A stretch of DNA of 9,429 nucleotides from Micromonosporaceae bacterium (GCA_017354595.1 JAFMQQ010000075.1:1-9429), one strand, 5' to 3'; positions 1 through 6,483 are shown, counted from the stretch's first letter. Program-made: numbers and translations. Notes: generated by a model from the sequence alone, not told the origin.

Positions 1-726
1 GTGAACGGCCTCTGGACCCGCCGGCTGCTGGCCCCCACCGCCGCGGCCGCGATGACCCGACGCGTGCAGCACCTCACCGAGACCCGCGCCGATGCCGTGG
101 ATACCAGCGCCGCCGAGTTGCGCCGCATCGAACGCGATCTGCACGACGGGGCGCAGCAGCGCCTGGTCGCAATGGGCATGAACCTGGGCGCCGCAGCCCG
201 GCTGCTGGAGCGGGACCCCGAGGCGGCGCGCGCCCTCGTGCTGGAGGCACGCGACTCCTCCGCCAAGGCCCTGACCGAACTACGCGATCTGGTACGCGGG
301 ATCCATCCGCCAGTGCTGGCCGACCGCGGCCTTGTGGATGCCGTTCGGGCCCTGGCCCTGGACAGCGCCTTGGCGGTGGAGGTGACCGCCGACCCGGTGG
401 CAAGGCTGGACGCGCCGCTGGAGGCCGCCGGCTACTTCGCCATCGCGGAGGTACTCACCAACGCCGCGAAACACTCGCGGGCGAAGCGGGTACGGATCGA
501 AATCCACCACCGCAATGGCGTGCTGCGGATGGCGGTGACCGATGACGGCGTCGGCGGAGCGAGCATCTCGGCCGGGAACGGCCTACGCGGTATCGAACGC
601 CGGCTCGCTACATTCGACGGGAGCATCGCCGTCAGCAGCCCGCCCGGCGGTCCTACCGTAGTGACCATGGAGTTGCCGTGCGCGTCGTCCTCGCCGAAGA
701 CCTCTACCTCCTCCGGGACGGCCTGA
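1..726 (+). CDS. Sensor histidine kinase, NarL/HisKA_3 class, C-terminal part (5' end probably outside window)
   Basis: This is the cytoplasmic signalling part of a two-component sensor kinase. It autophosphorylates on histidine and passes the phosphate to the regulator encoded next. The HisKA_3 dimerisation region is at about residues 39-105, with the phospho-acceptor His48 in RRIERDLHDGAQQR and the family's IHP motif at 101-103. The HATPase_c domain follows: N-box E150-N154-H158, G1 box DDGVGG at 181-186 and G2 box GNGLRG at 192-197. A GTG happens to sit at base 1, but the text before the H-box looks like the linker that normally follows membrane or sensor segments in this family. I therefore infer that the N-terminal transmembrane sensor lies upstream and the gene is partial. 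Its last 49 nt overlap the response regulator gene, which points to translational coupling. The signal it senses cannot be deduced. Confidence 0.9.
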   Translation: MNGLWTRRLLAPTAAAAMTRRVQHLTETRADAVDTSAAELRRIERDLHDGAQQRLVAMGMNLGAAARLLERDPEAARALVLEARDSSAKALTELRDLVRGIHPPVLADRGLVDAVRALALDSALAVEVTADPVARLDAPLEAAGYFAIAEVLTNAAKHSRAKRVRIEIHHRNGVLRMAVTDDGVGGASISAGNGLRGIERRLATFDGSIAVSSPPGGPTVVTMELPCASSSPKTSTSSGTA

Positions 727-1322
727 CCCGCATGCTCCAGGCGTACGACTTCGACATCGTCGCCGCCGTCGATAACGGACCCGACCTGCTTGAGGCGCTG
801 ATCACGGAGAAACCCGACGTGGCGATCGTCGACGTCCGGATGCCACCGACCTTCACCGACGAGGGACTCCAGGCAGCCCTGCAGGCCCGACGCAGGCTGC
901 CGGGCCAGCCGGTGCTTGTCCTGTCGCAGTACGTGGAGCAGCTCTACGCGCGGGAACTGCTGGCCGACGGCCGGGGTGCGGTCGGCTACCTGCTCAAGGA
1001 CCGGGTCTTCGACTCCGACCAGTTCATCGACGCGGTGCGCCGAGTGGCTGGCGGCGCCACCGTGGTGGATCCCGAAGTCATCGCGAAACTGCTGGTACAC
1101 AACGAACGTAAGGGCCCGCTCGCCGAACTGACACCACGCGAACGGGAGGTGCTGTCGCTGATGGCCGAGGGCCGTTCCAACGCAGCGATCGCCGAACGCA
1201 TGGTCGTCACCGAACGCGCCATTTCCAAGTACACCTCGAACATCTTCGCCAAACTCGGACTTCCACCGTCGGATGACGATAACCGCAGAGTGCTGGCCGT
1301 CATCGCCTACCTGCAAGCCTGA
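678..1322 (+). CDS. LuxR/NarL-family response regulator
   Basis: This is a DNA-binding response regulator, partner of the overlapping kinase. The receiver domain (about residues 1-120) starts MRVVLAED with the acidic pair E7-D8, and has the phosphorylation site Asp52 (IVDVRMPP), Ser83 and Lys107 (YLLKDR). The C-terminal LuxR-type helix-turn-helix runs from about 151 to 205 (LTPREREVLSLMAEG, then TERAISKYTSNIFAKLGL). The length of 214 aa is normal for the family. The GTG start at 678 is preferred because the first receiver strand needs these residues and a GGAG lies at 669-672, five bases upstream. The start falls inside the kinase gene, so the two are very likely co-translated. Target genes cannot be inferred; the next gene downstream is convergent, not part of this operon. 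Confidence 0.95.
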   Translation: MRVVLAEDLYLLRDGLTRMLQAYDFDIVAAVDNGPDLLEALITEKPDVAIVDVRMPPTFTDEGLQAALQARRRLPGQPVLVLSQYVEQLYARELLADGRGAVGYLLKDRVFDSDQFIDAVRRVAGGATVVDPEVIAKLLVHNERKGPLAELTPREREVLSLMAEGRSNAAIAERMVVTERAISKYTSNIFAKLGLPPSDDDNRRVLAVIAYLQA

Positions 1323-1408
1323 CCTGACATCGACCAGCTGTGTCCGACGCCCGGCTCTGATCCACCAGCGATATGCAACAGCTGGCGCCGGGATCGACGG
1401 CCGGCCCG

Positions 1409-1439
1409 GGCCGCGGTGCAGCGGCGCTGCGCCGCGGCC
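1409..1439. terminator. Strong GC hairpin between convergent genes, likely bidirectional terminator
   Basis: The arms GGCCGCGGTGCAGC (1409-1422) and GCTGCGCCGCGGCC (1426-1439) pair over 14 positions around a 3-nt GGC loop. In plus-strand RNA the only non-Watson-Crick pair is a U-G wobble; in minus-strand RNA that position is an A-C mismatch. The hairpin lies 87 nt after the response regulator stop and about 80 nt beyond the end of the convergent monooxygenase gene. No U-tract follows on either strand, as is common for actinomycete terminators. The terminator role is inferred from structure and position. Confidence 0.6.
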
Positions 1440-1519
1440 ATCGCCCAACTCGTGCTGGCCGCCGCCCGCCGTACCGGCAACAAGATCATTAAGTGTCCTA
1501 TGTGGACGACTGGCCGCGG

Positions 1520-2974
1520 TCACCTCTTCGCGTTGGGTGGGCCGCAGTGCGCGGCCAGAGCCCGGGTGAGGTCGTCGTTCTCGGGGTCCTGCGCGGCCCA
1601 TGCCACGTACCCGTCCGGGCGCACCAGGGTGACCGGCGCGTGCGGGTCGGCGGGCGTGGCCACCTGGAGCCGGTCGGCCCATGGCTGCGCGAGGGTGGCG
1701 ACCTCGTTGCGGGCGAGCAGTACGAAGGTGCCGCCGCGCAGTACCTCGTAGAGCCGGTCGGCGGGCTGCCCGTAGGCGACCAGCAGGGTATCCGCTGCCC
1801 GGTGGCCGACCAGTGGATGGGCGCCGCGTGGGGCGGAGTACGCGATGCCGGTGCCGGAGATGACGCCCGTCGCGCGACGGGCGAACGGTCCGATCCGGGT
1901 GGCCGTACCGGCGATGGTGTTTCGCGCCGCGCGCTGCAGTCGTGACCGGAGCAGGGCCGTGCGCATGATGGTGCCGCTGATCCGGACAACCTGTCGCCCC
2001 ACCGGGTGCCGCTCCGCGTGGTAGCTGTCCAGCAGGCGGTCAGGTGCCCAGCCGTGTATCGCGGCGGCGAGCTTCCAGCCGAGATTGACCGCATCCTGGA
2101 TGCCGGTGTTCATGCCCATCCCACCGGCCGGCGAATGCACGTGTGCGGCGTCTCCGGCCAGGAACACGCGACCCACCCGGTACTGCGGCACCTGCCGCTC
2201 GTCGCTGTGGAACCGGGACAGGAAGCGCGGGTCACGCATGCCGAGGTCGGTACCGACGGCGCGACGGGCGATGCTGCGTACCTCGTCGATCTCCACCGGC
2301 GCGCTGTCCGGCTGCGGGTTGCGCCGATCCCAGGCGAAGACCCGGTACCAGCCGTCGCCGTAGGGCGCGATGAAGGTGAAGCAGTCGCCGGTCGCGTTGA
2401 GGGTGAGGGTGTCCTCGGGGAGGTGGTCGAGGCGTACGTCGGCCAGGATGATCGAGTCGAGTACCCGGATGCCCGGGAACGGCAGCCCGAGCGCCTCGCG
2501 CACCGCGCTGCGTACGCCGTCGGTGCCGACCACGTAGCCCGCCCGGACCGTTGTACCGTCCGCGGTCCGCACGTCGACTCCGTCGGCGTCCTGGTGCAGC
2601 CCAGTAACGGTCACGCCTGCGTTCAGCTGGGCGCCCGCCGCCACAGCCCGCCGGCGCAGCAGCCGCTCGACGTTGTACTGCGGGGTGGACAGCACATACG
2701 AGTACCGGCTCCCGGTCGCGCCGATATCCACCCGTACCGAGCCGAAAAGCTGGAAGTGGCGGGCCGGCGCGCCGGTGGCGATCAGCTCGTCGGCCAGGCC
2801 GCGCGCGTCCAGCTCCTCGAGGGTGCGGGCATGTACCGCGAACGCGCGGGTCAGGTTGGACTCGGTGGAGTCACGCCGTTCCAGCACGGTGGTACGTACG
2901 CCAGCAGCGGCCAGGTCACCGGCGAGGGTCAGGCCGACCGGGCCGGCACCGACCACGATGACGTCTGCTTCCAT
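1520..2974 (-). CDS. FAD-dependent aromatic hydroxylase-type monooxygenase (PheA/TfdB class)
   Basis: This is a class A flavoprotein monooxygenase that would use NAD(P)H and O2 to hydroxylate an aromatic or polyketide-like substrate. The N-terminal Rossmann motif GAGPVG is at residues 9-14 with acidic E32 ending the second strand. The DG motif (GTDGVRSAVRE, D152-G153) and the GD motif with ribose-binding Asp275 (LAGDAAHVHSPAGGMG) follow, then the conserved NTGIQDAVNLGWKL helix. The last ~90 residues resemble the thioredoxin-like C-terminal domain of rifampicin- and polyketide-type hydroxylases (APVTLVRPDGYVAWA). The length of 484 aa is usual. An ATG at 2974 is preferred to the GTG at 2977: AGGAGGT at 2981-2987 is six bases from the ATG but only three from the GTG. 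The gene is divergent from a tetR gene and is probably repressed by it. The substrate is unknown: a drug-inactivating, catabolic or biosynthetic role all fit. Confidence 0.93.
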   Translation of the reverse strand: MEADVIVVGAGPVGLTLAGDLAAAGVRTTVLERRDSTESNLTRAFAVHARTLEELDARGLADELIATGAPARHFQLFGSVRVDIGATGSRYSYVLSTPQYNVERLLRRRAVAAGAQLNAGVTVTGLHQDADGVDVRTADGTTVRAGYVVGTDGVRSAVREALGLPFPGIRVLDSIILADVRLDHLPEDTLTLNATGDCFTFIAPYGDGWYRVFAWDRRNPQPDSAPVEIDEVRSIARRAVGTDLGMRDPRFLSRFHSDERQVPQYRVGRVFLAGDAAHVHSPAGGMGMNTGIQDAVNLGWKLAAAIHGWAPDRLLDSYHAERHPVGRQVVRISGTIMRTALLRSRLQRAARNTIAGTATRIGPFARRATGVISGTGIAYSAPRGAHPLVGHRAADTLLVAYGQPADRLYEVLRGGTFVLLARNEVATLAQPWADRLQVATPADPHAPVTLVRPDGYVAWAAQDPENDDLTRALAAHCGPPNAKR

Positions 2975-2988
2975 CACTGCACCTCCTT

Positions 2989-3018
2989 GTCAACGGCCGT
3001 TGGCCAACAACTGTTGGC
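2989..3018. promoter_or_regulatory. Operator pair O1/O2 upstream of the monooxygenase gene
   Basis: Two 16-bp palindromic sites overlap by two bases: O1 at 2989-3004 (GTCAACGGCCGTTGGC) and O2 at 3003-3018 (GCCAACAACTGTTGGC). O1 contains a perfect 12-bp palindrome (2991-3002). O2 has perfect 7-bp arms around an AC centre. They lie over the predicted transcription start and leader of the monooxygenase gene, so bound repressor would block it. Size, symmetry and position fit a TetR-family operator. That the adjacent TetR protein binds here is inferred. Confidence 0.75.
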
Positions 3019-3019
3019 A

Positions 3020-3049
3020 ACAGTATGTCTCGATGCCTTAGCGTGTCAA
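3020..3049 (-). promoter_or_regulatory. Predicted promoter of the monooxygenase gene
   Basis: On the minus strand there is a perfect TTGACA -35 (3049 to 3044), an 18-bp spacer and a TACTGT -10 (3025 to 3020). CATACT (3027 to 3022) with a 16-bp spacer is an alternative reading. Transcription would start near 3013, giving a leader of about 40 nt that carries the AGGAGGT ribosome binding site. The -35 lies largely in operator O3 and the start point lies in O2, which suits simple repression by occlusion. Confidence 0.6.
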
Positions 3050-3067
3050 CAAGCGTTGGCCTACGAT
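3038..3067 (+). promoter_or_regulatory. Predicted promoter of the tetR gene, leaderless transcript
   Basis: A TACGAT hexamer (3062-3067) fits the actinomycete TAnnnT -10 and lies seven bases before the A of the tetR ATG, the spacing expected when transcription begins at the start codon. A weak -35 candidate, TTAGCG (3038-3043), is 18 bp upstream. No Shine-Dalgarno sequence precedes the ATG, which supports a leaderless mRNA. The -10 lies inside operator O4, so the regulator probably represses its own gene. Confidence 0.5.
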
Positions 3068-3074
3068 CGTTGGC
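3045..3074. promoter_or_regulatory. Operator pair O3/O4 upstream of tetR
   Basis: Here is a second pair of 16-bp sites with the same two-base overlap: O3 at 3045-3060 (GTCAACAAGCGTTGGC) and O4 at 3059-3074 (GCCTACGATCGTTGGC). All four sites end in GTTGGC. O1 and O3 agree at 13 of 16 positions, O2 and O4 at 12 of 16, and the two 30-bp pairs repeat with a 56-bp period. O4 ends at the base before the tetR ATG and covers its predicted -10. O3 covers most of the -35 of the monooxygenase promoter. Confidence 0.75.
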
Positions 3075-3662
3075 ATGACAGCCGGTACCGCCGCCCGCCG
3101 CTCCGACGCCACCCGGGCAGCAATCCTCGCCGCCGCCCGCCGCCGATTCGCCGCCGACGGGTACGAGCGGGCCACCATCCGCGCCATCGCCGCCGATGCC
3201 GACATCGACCCGGCCATGGTGATGCGCTACTACGGCAGCAAGGAACGGCTGTTCGCGGCCGCCGCCGAGTTCGACCTGCGGCTGCCCGACCCGGCGCAGC
3301 TGTCCCGCAGCGGGTACGGCCGGGCACTAGTCCGGCACTTCCTGGAGCGGTGGGAGGAGGACGGTACCTTCGTCGCCCTGTTGCGCGCAGCGGTGACCAA
3401 CGACGCGGCCCGCGACCAGATGCGCGACGTCTTCGCCGGCCAGATCATCCCGCTGGTCGCCGCCGCGGCACCGGCGGACCGCCGGGTCGCGCACCGCGCC
3501 GGCCTGGTGGCCAGCCAGATGATCGGTCTGGCCATGACGCGATACGTGCTCGCCCTGCCGCCGATCGCCAGGATGTCCCGCGACGATGTGGTCGCCTGGA
3601 TCGCACCGGTCCTGCAGCGTTACCTCACCCGGCCAGCGCCGCCGTCCACAGCAGACAGTTAA
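3075..3662 (+). CDS. TetR-family transcriptional regulator
   Basis: This is a one-component repressor with a ligand-binding C-terminal domain. The N-terminal TetR helix-turn-helix spans about residues 12-60: RAAILAAARRRFAADGY, then TIRAIAADADIDPAMV, and the recognition and support region MVMRYYGSKERLF at 48-60. The remainder is mostly helical and hydrophobic, as expected for the effector and dimer domain. The length of 195 aa is typical. The ATG at 3075 has no ribosome binding site and directly follows operator O4. A predicted -10 seven bases upstream suggests leaderless translation. It is divergent from the flavin monooxygenase, the classic layout in which a TetR protein represses both genes until a small molecule, often the enzyme's substrate, binds. 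The ligand is unknown. Confidence 0.95.
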   Translation: MTAGTAARRSDATRAAILAAARRRFAADGYERATIRAIAADADIDPAMVMRYYGSKERLFAAAAEFDLRLPDPAQLSRSGYGRALVRHFLERWEEDGTFVALLRAAVTNDAARDQMRDVFAGQIIPLVAAAAPADRRVAHRAGLVASQMIGLAMTRYVLALPPIARMSRDDVVAWIAPVLQRYLTRPAPPSTADS

Positions 3663-3960
3663 GTATTCCAGCCGCTCGCGGTACTTCTCCCGCGGCACCC
3701 GGTCCACCGTATCTCTGTCCGCGATGCCGGGTCCGGCGGGACAAACACCGGGGCGGCACCCATGCTCCGGTCCGTGCATCCCATCAGCCTTGAATGTCCA
3801 ACGCCTCGTGAACTCCCACCGCGCCCGGGCAGGCCGCGAAGGCGCAGGCCAGCCGCCTACAGCCGGACACGAGGCCCGCAGCGACGCCGACACCCACACC
3901 GCGCCCACGTGACACCCACCGTCCACACCGGACAGATCATAGGGGGCCCGGCGATCAAGC
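3663..3960. other. Non-coding stretch downstream of tetR, nothing recognised
   Basis: Both strands contain open frames here, as expected at this GC content, but none has a ribosome binding site with a recognisable product. I see no RNA gene, insertion-sequence end or direct repeat. It separates the tetR stop from the hairpin at 3961. Confidence 0.5.
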
Positions 3961-3989
3961 CAAACCGCAGGCCAGCGGCCTGCGGTTTG
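3961..3989. terminator. Perfect 13-bp-arm hairpin, likely terminator
   Basis: The arms CAAACCGCAGGCC (3961-3973) and GGCCTGCGGTTTG (3977-3989) are exactly complementary around a three-base AGC loop. The stem can form in RNA from either strand, and no U-run follows on either side. It lies 20 nt beyond a minus-strand stop codon (4010-4012) that may be the original end of the broken secreted-protein gene, and 298 nt after the tetR stop. It is therefore a good candidate for ending the minus-strand glycosidase operon and stopping read-through from tetR. Confidence 0.65.
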
Positions 3990-4009
3990 AGCGCGCCCGA
4001 AGGACACCC

Positions 4010-4332
4010 CTAACGCCGGATGTCGGCTTGTACAGATGCGGGCGGGTCTGCCAACCTCGGCACCAACTCGTTAGGGTTGTTGCGGTCACCGGTCTCTGTG
4101 TTCGTGGGTTCGCACCGCCGGGCAGGTGTGTCGTTGGTGACAGATGTTGGCTTCCCGGCACTTGTCCACCATAGGGCGTTCTCGGCGGCTAGCCCCACCG
4201 ACGAGGTTGGGTTCGAGTGGCAGTGGTCGTGCCCGCTGGTGCCGGTGCCGCGTGGGCGGGCGTCCCCGGGCACGGCGTGCCCGCGACGGTCAGCGCGGTG
4301 GCGGCCGCGAGTAGAAGTGAACGCGTCTGCAC
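4010..4332 (-). pseudogene. Remnant of a secreted-protein gene (signal peptide, then early stop)
   Basis: On the minus strand GGAGG (4340-4344) stands seven bases before a GTG at 4332. That frame encodes a convincing secretion signal: the start, then QTR, the hydrophobic core SLLLAAATALTVAG, and an Ala-rich cleavage region ending in PAHAAPAP. It then stops at a TAG (4189-4191) after 47 residues. A second minus-strand frame is open across the same stretch and continues to a TAG at 4010-4012, 20 nt before the 3961-3989 hairpin. It encodes Pro/Thr/Asn-rich residues including GLAAENALWWTSAGK and fits a displaced C-terminus. I read this as a third secreted enzyme gene reduced by deletion and frameshift. 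The GTG lies 62 nt after the GH27 stop at 4395, so it would be in the same operon. A real 47-aa secreted peptide is the main alternative. The family of the lost protein is not recognisable. Confidence 0.5.
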
Positions 4333-4386
4333 ACGACGACCTCCTATGGGAGAGGGTCCGGCGTGTCACCGCCGGTGTATGGGGCG

Positions 4387-4400
4387 GGTTGATATCAACC
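4387..4400. repeat. Perfect 14-bp palindrome over the GH27 stop codon
   Basis: GGTTGATATCAACC (4387-4400) is a perfect palindrome with no loop, and it contains the stop codon of the downstream GH27 gene. It may be a chance site, a protein-binding site or a remnant at a junction. It lies between that gene and the truncated secreted gene. I assign no function. Confidence 0.4.
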
Positions 4401-6470
4401 GGTGCAGGTCAGCTGTGGACTGCCGAAGTCGGCGTTGCCGAACTGGATGGTGCCGTTTCCCTCGCCGACGTACAGCTCGAGGATGTGGGCGCCGCTGACA
4501 TCGACATCGGCGTGCACAGTCGGGGTTGCGTTGCGCACGACGCCACTGTCGTAGATCTTCGATCCGTCGGCGTACAGCTGGTAGTCCAAGGCTCCTTGAC
4601 CCATAACGGAGTCGTCGAGTCCGAGGTCGGCGGTGAATCGGCTGCAGTTCCCGCCGAGGTAGTAGTAGATGGTTGCGATGGAGTTGGCCCACAGGCCGTG
4701 CGGATAGACCACCCCGTGGATGGCCAGCGGCGTACCGAAGTAGCTGATGTCCACCAGCGGTGAATGGAAGCTACTGGCCGCCGACAGCCACTTCAGCTGG
4801 TCCAGGTACACCGTCCCGGTGGGTGCGGCGGCGACCTGGAAGCCGCTCTGCGCGCTGTCGCTTTCGGTGTGCGTTGTGCTCCAGGTGTAGTTCGCGGTGC
4901 TGCTGACTGTGTAGCTGCCGGTCGTGGCATCCGGCGGTACTGTCACCTGCCACTGGCCGCTAAGCGTCGCGCCGCCGGGGACCGCGCCTGCCGACACCGG
5001 GGTACCGCTGACCTGCCAGCCGGCGGGGGCGGTCAGCGACATCGATGTGTCGGTTACGGCTTGACGGCCGTCGTTGCGGAATGTCGCTGGGACTGTGATC
5101 GTCTGCCCGGGCTGGGCAACATTGAACTGTGACCCGGGGTAGGCCGGTGGCACGTCGTGGTTGATGGTGAAATCTGTGACCGGGGCGTAGTCGCCGACGC
5201 CGCTGCGCAGCGGTGTGATCCGGTACAGCGTCGCGCCGCCGGCTGGCACAGTTGTGGCGATTACTCCGGCGGATTCACGGGTCGTACCGGTCCACAGATC
5301 ATGGACACCGTAAGCGCCTGCGGTCGGCAGTCCCAGCGCCTGCGCGGTGGTGCTGACGTGTTCCGGGTTCTCCGATGAGGTGTTGACCAGCAGCAGGGCG
5401 ACATCTCCGTCGGCCAGTGGCTTCGCGACGACGTCCACGTCCCCGTCCTTTTCCAGGAGCTGGCCCTGTTTCCCGAGCGGGTCCTGGTCGACGGCGATGA
5501 CGTCTTTGTTGGAGAGGATCTGCATCGTGGTAGCGGACATGCTGGTCAGGTTGGTGCTGACCAGAAGTGGCGAGGCCAGCTCGGCCCAGATGCTCATCTG
5601 GGTCTGCTGTTGCGCGGCTGTCCAGTTGAATGTGGGGTTTCCGGTGGCGAGCATGTCCAGGTCGTTCCAGGCGCCCGGGTGGGCGTACCCGGCAAGCGGC
5701 AGGTCCTCGTCAAGGTGCCCGAAGACAGTGGCGGTGAAGCCGGTGGTGAGGTCCGGCGCAACCCGCCACATGTTGCTGATCTGCGATGAGAGGGAAACCA
5801 GCGGCAGGTAGTTGGGATCGGTCGGATTGGCGTTGTGCGCCGCGATCGGCGCCTCGCCGCTAAACACGATGGGCCGCCCGGTGGCCAGCAGGTCCTGGCT
5901 CATCTGCTCGTAATCAGCCGACGGGTCCGTACCCGAGGTGACCCCGCAGTAGTCGAACTTGAGAAAATCAACACCCCAGCTTGCGAAGGTATCCGCATCC
6001 TGCTGATAGTGGCCGGCGCTGCCGGGCAGCCGCTGGCACGTCGTCGTACCGATCGCCTCGTACACGCCGAGCTTGAGACCCATGGCGTGCAGCTGGTCGG
6101 CCAGCCACGCGATGCCGTGCGGGAACCGCGTCGGATCCGCCTGCAGCTGGCCGTCGGCGGCCCGCGTCGGGGCCATCCAGCAGTCGTCGAGGTTGACGTA
6201 GTTGTAGCCGAGCGCCGCCAGACCGCTGGTCAGCAGCGCCTGCGCGTTGGCCAGCAGGTTGGTCTCGCTTACCGTGCACCGGTACTGGTACCAGTCGTTG
6301 AAGCCCATCGGCGGCGTCAACGCCAGCCCGTTGTACGAGCCGCCGCCACTACTGTCCTGCGCGGCGACGCTTGTCGCCGACGCTGGTGCGACCGGGGCAA
6401 GGGCTGCCACCAACAGCGCTGCGCACGATGCGGCCGCCCGCGCGATGAACCGATGTCTGTGATGTGCCAC
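4395..6470 (-). CDS. Secreted GH27 glycosidase (alpha-galactosidase type) with NEW3 and NPCBM domains, divergent paralogue
   Basis: This retaining glycosidase would be exported and act on alpha-galactosides outside the cell. Starting from GTG 6470 it has 691 aa. A signal peptide covers about residues 1-32 (HHRHR, hydrophobic stretch, ending PVAPASA). The GH27 barrel (~45-330) shows PPMGFNDW, substrate-binding Asp95-Asp96 (NLDDCWM), nucleophile Asp173 (KFDYC) and acid/base Asp240 in the W-R-x-x-x-D motif (NMWRVAPD). A Greek-key beta domain follows (~340-420), then a NEW3-like domain (~440-548) and an NPCBM/CBM51-like domain (~553-691). The region that reads CEW in typical alpha-galactosidases is GEAP here (Glu206 kept, flanking Cys and Trp lost) and is followed by a longer loop. 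Specificity may therefore differ from its neighbour. It lies 40 nt downstream of the first GH27 gene, clearly in the same operon. An in-frame ATG at 6476 abuts the ribosome binding site and is less likely. Confidence 0.93.
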   Translation of the reverse strand: MAHHRHRFIARAAASCAALLVAALAPVAPASATSVAAQDSSGGGSYNGLALTPPMGFNDWYQYRCTVSETNLLANAQALLTSGLAALGYNYVNLDDCWMAPTRAADGQLQADPTRFPHGIAWLADQLHAMGLKLGVYEAIGTTTCQRLPGSAGHYQQDADTFASWGVDFLKFDYCGVTSGTDPSADYEQMSQDLLATGRPIVFSGEAPIAAHNANPTDPNYLPLVSLSSQISNMWRVAPDLTTGFTATVFGHLDEDLPLAGYAHPGAWNDLDMLATGNPTFNWTAAQQQTQMSIWAELASPLLVSTNLTSMSATTMQILSNKDVIAVDQDPLGKQGQLLEKDGDVDVVAKPLADGDVALLLVNTSSENPEHVSTTAQALGLPTAGAYGVHDLWTGTTRESAGVIATTVPAGGATLYRITPLRSGVGDYAPVTDFTINHDVPPAYPGSQFNVAQPGQTITVPATFRNDGRQAVTDTSMSLTAPAGWQVSGTPVSAGAVPGGATLSGQWQVTVPPDATTGSYTVSSTANYTWSTTHTESDSAQSGFQVAAAPTGTVYLDQLKWLSAASSFHSPLVDISYFGTPLAIHGVVYPHGLWANSIATIYYYLGGNCSRFTADLGLDDSVMGQGALDYQLYADGSKIYDSGVVRNATPTVHADVDVSGAHILELYVGEGNGTIQFGNADFGSPQLTCTG

Positions 6471-6476
6471 GATCAT

Positions 6477-6483
6477 CCTCCTT
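6477..6483 (-). promoter_or_regulatory. Ribosome binding site fixing the second GH27 start
   Basis: AAGGAGG on the minus strand (6483 to 6477) directly touches an ATG at 6476, too close to serve it, but is six bases from the in-frame GTG at 6470. This spacing decides the GTG start. The in-frame ATG at 6581 lies inside the upstream GH27 gene, and using it would place a long non-signal extension before the export signal. Confidence 0.7.

Noticed and set aside
432..1682. 416-codon minus-strand open frame opposite the kinase and response regulator genes
   Set aside because: It lies antisense to two well-supported genes, has a low-complexity Arg/Gly/Pro-rich composition and no family motif. It is a GC-content artefact.
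2006..3793. 595-codon plus-strand open frame across the monooxygenase, the operator gap and tetR
   Set aside because: It is antisense to the monooxygenase and out of frame with tetR. It crosses a clear regulatory region and resembles no known protein.
4196..4222. tRNA-like T-arm motif (GGTTCGAG)
   Set aside because: No matching acceptor, D-arm or anticodon stem surrounds it; a chance match.
4020..4763. Plus-strand open frame of 247 codons over the GH27 3' end
   Set aside because: It is antisense to the conserved NPCBM domain, with no ribosome binding site or recognisable domain.
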